A stretch of 13,295 nt of DNA from contig JAFDVT010000649.1 in assembly GCA_018268875.1 (NCBI GenBank), positions 1-13,295 of the forward strand, read 5' to 3'. Each line of letters begins with the position of its first letter. Position 1 is the stretch's first letter. Below the pieces are notes generated by a model. The model made no database searches. It was not told the DNA's origin and worked only from the letters and a program-made list of their open reading frames with translations. The translations under genes were made by a program, and so were the position numbers. Source of the DNA: Acidobacteriota bacterium. GTDB lineage: Bacteria; Acidobacteriota; Terriglobia; Bryobacterales; Bryobacteraceae. Shown piece after piece: positions 1-5,133 of this stretch.

Positions 1-2336
1 TCGGGGGCGAGGAGCGGGTCGACGTCGGTGAGCTTGATGCGCGTGGAACAGTCGAGAATCAGACGGGATTCGGGACGGAGACGGTCGAGGCGGGCGTTTG
101 GTGGCGCGAGGGCTGTGAGGTGCGCGGCGATGTCGGCGATCTGAAAGGCGACCGAGCGCGGATTGGCCTCGTCGATGAGGAGCAAGTCGGTCAACAGGTC
201 CGCTTGCAGGGTGGTCAAGTAGCGCGAACGGTAGGTGAGAGTGGAATCGGCGATGTCGAGCAGCAGTTCCAGGCGGCCGGATTCGTTGGTGGCGGCGGGG
301 AACTGGGCAAGGCCGTACAGCATGAGGTCGATCAGTTGCAGGGCGCGTTCGATGCGGCGGCCGAGGTCGAGGAAGCGCCACGCGGGACCTCGCGTCATCG
401 ACTCCATGACGATACCGGAGAAGGCGTTCAGTTCAAGGACGCCGCGGTCGAGGGCGTCGAGGGCGTGGGGTACGCGGAGGGCGTCTTCACGGGGCGCGGC
501 GAGTGCCTGCAAACTGTGCAGGACGCGCCAGGCGTCGTTCGAAATACGGTCGCGCAGGAGCCAGGCGAGGCGGCGAACTTCGAGTACGCTCCAGGCCAGG
601 CCGCCGCGGCGTTCGCCATCCCAAAGGGAGTCGAGCGAGTCCTCGATTGTTTCGTCCTCGTGCAGATAGCCGAGGTTTTCGAGGACTGCCATGCCGGATT
701 GGCGGGCTACGGCGTTGCGTTCCGAACGGAGAATGCCGCGCAGGGTACGGTAGCCGAATTCGACGCGTTCCGTGTAGCGGCCGAGCCAGAGAAGATTGTC
801 GGCGACGCGGGACGGAAGGTCGATGGTTGCGCGCGAAACGTCGAGGATCGCGGTGGCGGCGCGGGCCGCTACCGGTTCCGGTTCGCGGCCGAGGACCCAG
901 GTGTCCTTGCTGCCGCCGCCGCTTTGCACAGAGACGACGAGCGTGTCGGTCGAGGACGATACACGGGTTAATCCGCCGGGCATCACGCGGTACGAACCCC
1001 GATGCGCGGCGGCGAAGAGGCGGACGACGATGGGCCGGGCCTCGAAGCGGTAATCCTGCGTGAAGACGGGCGCGGTGGAGAGGGCCACCTGTTCCTGCGC
1101 GACAAAATCGGCGGGGTTGGCGATGACGCGGCGCGTTACGGCTTCGAGTTCCGCCTGGGAGAGACGGTCGGTGAAAATGGGCGTCGCCGCACGGCCTCCG
1201 AAGGAGGGCTTCAAGACGAGTCCACGGAGGTTTTGCGAGACGTAGGCAAGTTCCGTGTGGCCGCCGCACCACCAGGTGGCGACGGAGGGAATGCGCAACG
1301 ATTCGCCGAGCAGGTGCTGGCACAGCGTGGGCAGAAAGGCCGGCAATGCGGCGGTTTCCACGAGTCCGGAACCCAAGGCGTTGGCGATGGCGACGTTTTT
1401 CTGGCGTACGGCTTCGACCAGGCCGGGGACGCCGAGCATGGAATCGGCGCGGAGTTCCAGGGGGTCGCAAAAGCTGTCGTCGAGGCGGCGGAGGATGACG
1501 TCGACGGGCAGCAGGCCGTTGAGGGTTTTGAGGTAGACGCGGGCGTCGCGAACGGTAAGATCCCCGCCTTCGACGAGGGCGATTCCCAAGTGGCGGGCGA
1601 GGAAGGCGTGTTCGTAATACGTTTCGTTGTAGGGGCCGGGCGTCAACAACACGATACGGGGGTTGTCGGCGTTGCGGGCGCAGTTGATGAGCGAGTTCTT
1701 GAGCGAGGTGACGAACGGCTGTAGCGAGCGCGCGCCGGACTGGCTCATCACGTCCGGCAAAGTACGCGCCGAGACCATGCGGTTTTCGAGGGCGTAGCCG
1801 GAACCGGACGGCGCCTGCGTACGGTCGGCGAGCACCCACCAGCGTCCATCGGGGGCACGGGCGACGTCCACGGCATAGTTGTGGAGCCAGACGCCATCGG
1901 GCGGCTGAATGCCGTGGCAAGCGCGCAGGAACGCGGGGTGGCGGTACAGAATTTCCGCCGGGAGGCGCTGCGCGTGGATGAGAGTCTGGGGACCGTAGAG
2001 GTCCTGGAGGACGCGGTTGAGGAGCGTGGCGCGCTGCACGACGGCGGCTTCGAGCGAGCGCCATTCGGTGTCGCTGATCAGCAGGGGCGCGGGATCGAGC
2101 GGCCAGGGCCGGTGGATCGAACGCGGGTCCTCATAAACGTTGTAGGTGATGCCGTGGTCGGCAATGAGCTTGCGGCCTTCGTCCCAGCGTTTTTCGAAGC
2201 CTTCGGGCGAAAGGGTTTCGAGAGAACGCACGAAGGCGTCCCAATGCGGTCTCGAAGATCCATCGGGCGCGGTCAACTCGTCGAAGTGACCGGGGAGCGT
2301 CTCGTAGGACCACTGCGGTATCAAAGTGAGACTCAA
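1..2336 (-). CDS. Circularly permuted ATP-grasp / alpha-E fusion protein (C-terminus off window)
   Basis: The minus-strand frame stays open from 2336 to the window edge (about 778 codons, no stop). The N-terminal part reads as a type-2 circularly permuted ATP-grasp protein: a WWVLADRTQAPSGSGYALEN block near residue 165-185, a VLLTPGPYNETYYEH block near 232 and LKPSFGG near 377. An alpha-E (DUF403) domain begins near residue 505 with NLLWLGRYTERVE. The family is predicted to form peptide or amide bonds with ATP, often beside transglutaminase-like proteases; substrate unknown. The start is deduced. The frame has an in-frame TAG at 2346-2348 and no ATG or GTG close after it; TTG at 2336-2334 opens the conserved N-terminus (MSLTLIPQWSYETLPGHFDE) and has only a weak AGAAG 5-6 nt upstream. 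The gene is divergent from the phosphoesterase at 2408. ATP-grasp and alpha-E are separate genes in many bacteria but one polypeptide here. Confidence 0.9.
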   Translation of the reverse strand, partial: MSLTLIPQWSYETLPGHFDELTAPDGSSRPHWDAFVRSLETLSPEGFEKRWDEGRKLIADHGITYNVYEDPRSIHRPWPLDPAPLLISDTEWRSLEAAVVQRATLLNRVLQDLYGPQTLIHAQRLPAEILYRHPAFLRACHGIQPPDGVWLHNYAVDVARAPDGRWWVLADRTQAPSGSGYALENRMVSARTLPDVMSQSGARSLQPFVTSLKNSLINCARNADNPRIVLLTPGPYNETYYEHAFLARHLGIALVEGGDLTVRDARVYLKTLNGLLPVDVILRRLDDSFCDPLELRADSMLGVPGLVEAVRQKNVAIANALGSGLVETAALPAFLPTLCQHLLGESLRIPSVATWWCGGHTELAYVSQNLRGLVLKPSFGGRAATPIFTDRLSQAELEAVTRRVIANPADFVAQEQVALSTAPVFTQDYRFEARPIVVRLFAAAHRGSYRVMPGGLTRVSSSTDTLVVSVQSGGGSKDTWVLGREPEPVAARAATAILDVSRATIDLPSRVADNLLWLGRYTERVEFGYRTLRGILRSERNAVARQSGMAVLENLGYLHEDETIEDSLDSLWDGERRGGLAWSVLEVRRLAWLLRDRISNDAWRVLHSLQALAAPREDALRVPHALDALDRGVLELNAFSGIVMESMTRGPAWRFLDLGRRIERALQLIDLMLYGLAQFPAATNESGRLELLLDIADSTLTYRSRYLTTLQADLLTDLLLIDEANPRSVAFQIADIAAHLTALAPPNARLDRLRPESRLILDCSTRIKLTDVDPLLAP

Positions 2337-2369
2337 GGAATTCTTCTAGTCTAGTACGGCGGAATTCGC

Positions 2370-2399
2370 TTTACATCGCAAAGATATTTTCGTTATGAT
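2370..2399 (+). promoter_or_regulatory. Sigma-70-like promoter for the phosphoesterase, predicted leaderless
   Basis: The -35 TTTACA (2370-2375) and -10 TATGAT (2394-2399) each differ by one base from consensus and are 18 bp apart. The expected transcription start is about 2405-2407, at or next to the GTG start at 2408. No Shine-Dalgarno precedes that GTG, so the transcript is predicted to be leaderless. Confidence 0.6.
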
Positions 2400-2407
2400 C
2401 TACTTTA

Positions 2408-3235
2408 GTGACGAGAAGAACGTGGTTTGGACTGGTGGCGGGAGGTCCATTGGCGGTTGGGGCTTACGCGCGCGCCGAATCGGGCTGGTTTCGGGTCACG
2501 CGGACGCCTGTTCGGTTGGCCGGATTACAACAACCGCTGCGGGCGCTGCATCTGGCGGACCTGCATTCTTCGCACGCCGTACCGACTCCTTTACTGGTAG
2601 ACGCTGTCGGGGCCGGAATCGCACAAAAACCGGACATCATTTTCCTTACCGGCGACTATATTTCCTCTTTTCGGCATTTTGACGAGCAAGGTTTAAGGTC
2701 GTTGTTTCGCGCGATGGCTCGAACGGCGCCGACGTTTGCCGTAATGGGAAATCATGACGAGCGGCGAGGGTCGTCGGAGTACCTGCAGGGGGTTCTGGAA
2801 GGCGAGGGCGTGGCGGTGCTGCACAACCGGTCCGAGATCGTGACGGTGCAGGACCAGAAGCTGGAACTGGTGGGCCTGGGAGACCTTTGGAACCTGACGG
2901 AGTTCGACCCGCGGGTGGCGTTTGCCGAGGTGGTCGAGAGGGGCGGGTTTCCGAGGATCGTGCTGGCGCACAACCCGGACACCAAGGACGCGATCGAACA
3001 TCTGGACTGGGACCTGATGCTGAGCGGACATACGCATGGCGGCCAGGTGGTGCTGCCGTTTGTGGAGCCGAGCTGGGCTCCGGTGCGCGACAAGCGATTT
3101 ATCGAAGGTCTGCACACCTGGAGCGGGCGGCAGTTGTACATTACGCGCGGCGTCGGGAATCATTCGGGCCTGCGGTTCGCGTGCCGTCCTGAAGTGAGCG
3201 TTCTGGAATTCCATCCGGATTCCAGCAACGTGTAG
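2408..3235 (+). CDS. Calcineurin-like metallophosphoesterase, YkuE/YaeI type, with Tat signal
   Basis: A 275-aa protein with the full metallophosphoesterase motif set: DLH (51-53), GDY (82-84), GNHD (114-117), AHNPD (187-191) and GHTHGG (207-212). These supply the Asp, His and Asn ligands of a two-metal centre. The C-terminal TRGVGNHSGLRFACRPEV resembles YkuE and YaeI, the latter acting on UDP-2,3-diacylglucosamine-like lipids; the substrate here cannot be read from sequence. The N-terminus TRRTWFGLVAGG followed by a hydrophobic stretch to Ala-22 looks like a twin-arginine signal, as in B. subtilis YkuE, so export or membrane association is likely. The start is GTG: an in-frame TGA at 2396-2398 excludes anything earlier, and the ATG at 2395 is out of frame. 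It stands alone, divergent from the ATP-grasp gene. Confidence 0.92.
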   Translation: MTRRTWFGLVAGGPLAVGAYARAESGWFRVTRTPVRLAGLQQPLRALHLADLHSSHAVPTPLLVDAVGAGIAQKPDIIFLTGDYISSFRHFDEQGLRSLFRAMARTAPTFAVMGNHDERRGSSEYLQGVLEGEGVAVLHNRSEIVTVQDQKLELVGLGDLWNLTEFDPRVAFAEVVERGGFPRIVLAHNPDTKDAIEHLDWDLMLSGHTHGGQVVLPFVEPSWAPVRDKRFIEGLHTWSGRQLYITRGVGNHSGLRFACRPEVSVLEFHPDSSNV

Positions 3236-3278
3236 CGGCGGCGGTCGGTTTTCCCTATCCCGTTCCTCCTCCCCCATT

Positions 3279-3516
3279 GGGGACAGTCTGATGCGGTCCA
3301 CCTGTCTATGTGGCCCAAATACCGGAAAATCCGCCTTTTTTCGGCAGATCGGCAGCGGGAGCCTTGGCTTTCCAGCCTCGGAACGCCGCTAGACATACCT
3401 CGCCGAGTGGCTTTTGCCGGGGTAGTAGGAATACGCCGACGTCCTTTCGTCGTGAAAATCGCACAAAAGATCGCGTACCGCGGGCGGGGACACATTCGTC
3501 GCATCAGACTGTCCCC
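3279..3516. mobile_element. MITE- or REP-like element with perfect 17-bp inverted ends
   Basis: GGGGACAGTCTGATGCG at 3279-3295 is repeated as its exact reverse complement, CGCATCAGACTGTCCCC, at 3500-3516, enclosing 204 bp. The right end can also fold locally (GGGGACA at 3487-3493 with TGTCCCC at 3510-3516), and the left end is preceded by CCCC facing GGGG around ATT (3272-3282). No coding frame inside is convincing and no flanking target duplication is visible. GGGGACAG/CTGTCCCC ends recall repeats associated with IS200-like (REP-associated) transposases, but that link is from memory. It fills most of the 359-bp gap between the phosphoesterase and the barrel protein; outside it only the tandem repeat at 3511-3560 and the hairpin at 3569-3587 stand out. 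Confidence 0.55.
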
Positions 3517-3560
3517 TTTCGAGGATGCGCACGCCGTCCCCTTTCGAGGATGCGCACGCC
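3511..3560. repeat. Perfect 25-bp tandem duplication
   Basis: Bases 3511-3535 and 3536-3560 are identical and directly adjacent. Each begins GTCCCCTTTCGAGG and ends GCGCACGCC. The first copy overlaps the right inverted end of the element at 3279-3516 by 6 bases (GTCCCC). Two copies are too few for a CRISPR array; replication slippage or two abutting element ends would explain it. Confidence 0.85.
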
Positions 3561-3568
3561 TGGAGCGG

Positions 3569-3587
3569 GCGGCAGCCTAGCCGCCGC
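3569..3587. repeat. G/C-rich hairpin downstream of the barrel-protein gene
   Basis: GGCGGC, a short loop AGCCTA and GCCGCC form a stem just beyond the stop codon of the minus-strand barrel gene. No T-tract follows on either strand, so it is not a classical intrinsic terminator, though it could stop or protect the 3' end of that transcript. Confidence 0.35.
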
Positions 3588-3594
3588 CGAGCGT

Positions 3595-4218
3595 TTAGAG
3601 TCCGATTCCGAAACCGATTGAAAGTTCGTTTTGGCGAAGCGCGCCGCTGACGCCGGGGTAGCCGAAGGGCTTGCCCGTGAGGTACTGGCGGGCGTCCACA
3701 CGGAGCATCCACATTTCTCCGATGCGGAATTTGACGCCGCCGCCGTAGTTGACGCCGATTTTTGCCTGGCCTCCGCCGGAGAGTCCCGAATAGCCGGGGT
3801 AGACGAAGTTGCTGAAATGGCCTCCGCCGGCGGCGAAGGGACGGATGCGCGAACCTTCGCGCGTGGCGTAGGCGAGGAAGGCGTAGCCGCCCTGGTGGAT
3901 CGCCGTGCGGGCGCTCGCCTGCGAGCCGTCGCCGGTGAGGAATCCGGTACGCGAATAGGCGTAGCCGAATTCATGGCCGAAGTGGGCGTACGGGTTCAGC
4001 GTCATGCGGAAGGCGAGGCGGAAACCGTCGTCGAGCTTGAGGGCGGTACCCGAAGACCCGTCGTAGCCGAGGGAGGAGTTCTGAAGGCGGGAAACGCCGC
4101 CGCTGACGGATACCTCCGTCTGTTGCCCATAGGAAACGGAGCCCAGAAGGAGGGCCAGGGCCGGCAAAAACAGGATATGAGATCGCACGAAGGTTGAGAC
4201 GCGGCCAGGTTTCCCCAT
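3595..4218 (-). CDS. Small outer-membrane beta-barrel protein
   Basis: A 207-aa protein. Residues 11-31 (VRSHILFLPALALLLGSVSYG) form a Sec signal peptide with likely cleavage before QQTEVSVSGG. The mature part alternates short Gly/aromatic-rich amphipathic segments typical of an eight-stranded OmpA/OmpX-like barrel (for example GHEFGYAYSRTGF, IRPFAAGGGHFSNF, KIGVNYGGGVKFRIGEMWMLRVDARQYLTG) and closes with LSIGFGIGL. It should sit in the outer membrane; no enzymatic motif is visible and the function is unknown. ATG at 4218 is used. No good Shine-Dalgarno is visible, and the GTG codon at residue 11 would give a more standard signal length, so the start is uncertain by about 10 residues. The gene is divergent from the M48 peptidase with about 100 bp between. 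Confidence 0.82.
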   Translation of the reverse strand: MGKPGRVSTFVRSHILFLPALALLLGSVSYGQQTEVSVSGGVSRLQNSSLGYDGSSGTALKLDDGFRLAFRMTLNPYAHFGHEFGYAYSRTGFLTGDGSQASARTAIHQGGYAFLAYATREGSRIRPFAAGGGHFSNFVYPGYSGLSGGGQAKIGVNYGGGVKFRIGEMWMLRVDARQYLTGKPFGYPGVSGALRQNELSIGFGIGL

Positions 4219-4319
4219 GTTTCATTTCGATGACACCGGAAGGGGATTGCGGTGCCGTATGTTACCTTCCTGATCGCGGGCCCCAGTTGGCCGAAAATAC
4301 GAAAGGAACCTGTCGTTCT

Positions 4320-5126
4320 ATGTCCGGGCGGATGCGTCTGATCCCAATTTTGCTTTTCGGCTTGTATTTTGTGTACTACTACTTTGGACACCAGGAACGG
4401 GTGCCTATGACGGGACGCAAGCAACTGGTGGACATGTCGCGGGAACAGGAAGCGCGGCTGGGATTCCAGTCGTTCCAGGAGATTCTGCGTACCGAACGGA
4501 TTGTCCGGACCGGTCCTTTGGCGGACAAGATTCGCGAAGTGGGACAGAAGATCGCCAAGGTGTCGGAAGACCCCGGGTTCCAGTGGGAATATGCGCTGAT
4601 CGATTCGCCGGAGGTGAACGCGTTCTGCCTGCCGGGAGGCAAGGTGGCGGTTTACACGGGCATTCTGCCGATTGCGGCAAACGATAGCGGACTGGCGGCG
4701 ATTATGGGCCACGAAATCGCGCATGCGATCGCCCGGCACGGCGCCGAACGGATGGCGCAGCAGAAACTGCTGCAAATCGGTACGCTGGCGGCCGGCGTCG
4801 CGGTGAGCGATATGGATCGCAGACAGCAGCAGGCGATTATGGGCGCGCTGGGCATCGGCGGTCAGTTCGGGATCATGCTGCCGTTTTCGAGGTCGCATGA
4901 GTCGGAAGCCGACTATATGGGCCTGATGTATGCGGCGAAGGCTTGCTACGATCCTCGCGAGGCTCCCAAGCTTTGGGAACGAATGGCGCGGAACAGCAAG
5001 GGTCAACCGGCGGAGTTCATGTCGACGCACCCGGCGCACCAGACGCGTATTCGGGATCTAACGAAGTGGATGCCGGAAGCGCTCGAGGCGCGGACGGCCG
5101 CGGGATGCCCGCCGCTGCCCCAGTAG
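4320..5126 (+). CDS. Membrane-anchored M48 family zinc metallopeptidase
   Basis: A 268-aa protein with one N-terminal hydrophobic segment (about 6-22, RLIPILLFGLYFVYYYF) that anchors it or serves as an uncleaved signal. The catalytic motif is HEIAH at 131-135 (His131, Glu132, His135). The third zinc ligand is probably Glu194 in SRSHESEADYMGL. The conserved strand NAFCLPGGKVAVYTGIL (about 100-116) and the STHPAHQTRI block near the C-terminus fit the Oma1/LoiP/BepA-type M48 subgroup, without the TPR tail of BepA. These peptidases act in the periplasm on misfolded or mislocalised envelope proteins, so a quality-control role is inferred. ATG at 4320 is chosen because it directly precedes the anchor; AGGA lies 12 nt upstream, and ATG at 4332 is an alternative. 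The frame stays open back to 4194, but that part lacks family similarity. Confidence 0.9.
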   Translation: MSGRMRLIPILLFGLYFVYYYFGHQERVPMTGRKQLVDMSREQEARLGFQSFQEILRTERIVRTGPLADKIREVGQKIAKVSEDPGFQWEYALIDSPEVNAFCLPGGKVAVYTGILPIAANDSGLAAIMGHEIAHAIARHGAERMAQQKLLQIGTLAAGVAVSDMDRRQQQAIMGALGIGGQFGIMLPFSRSHESEADYMGLMYAAKACYDPREAPKLWERMARNSKGQPAEFMSTHPAHQTRIRDLTKWMPEALEARTAAGCPPLPQ

Positions 5127-5133
5127 GCATTCG

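Noticed and set aside
487..2064. 525-codon minus-strand frame inside the ATP-grasp gene
   Set aside because: Arg/Pro/His-rich composition typical of an out-of-frame reading of G/C-rich coding DNA; the frame carrying the ATP-grasp and alpha-E motifs overlaps it completely.
2395..2682. 95-codon ORF starting at ATG 2395
   Set aside because: Out of frame with the phosphoesterase motifs; the ATG is part of the -10 box TATGAT.
3511..3560. CRISPR array
   Set aside because: Two directly adjacent copies without a spacer; no cas genes in the window.
4258..4263. TATGTT as a -10 box for the M48 peptidase gene
   Set aside because: No -35 box at a suitable distance, and the start codon is far downstream; too weak to list as a promoter.
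4194..4319. N-terminal extension of the M48 peptidase back to 4194
   Set aside because: The extra 42 residues are unlike the family and would bury the N-terminal anchor; ATG at 4320 directly precedes the hydrophobic segment.
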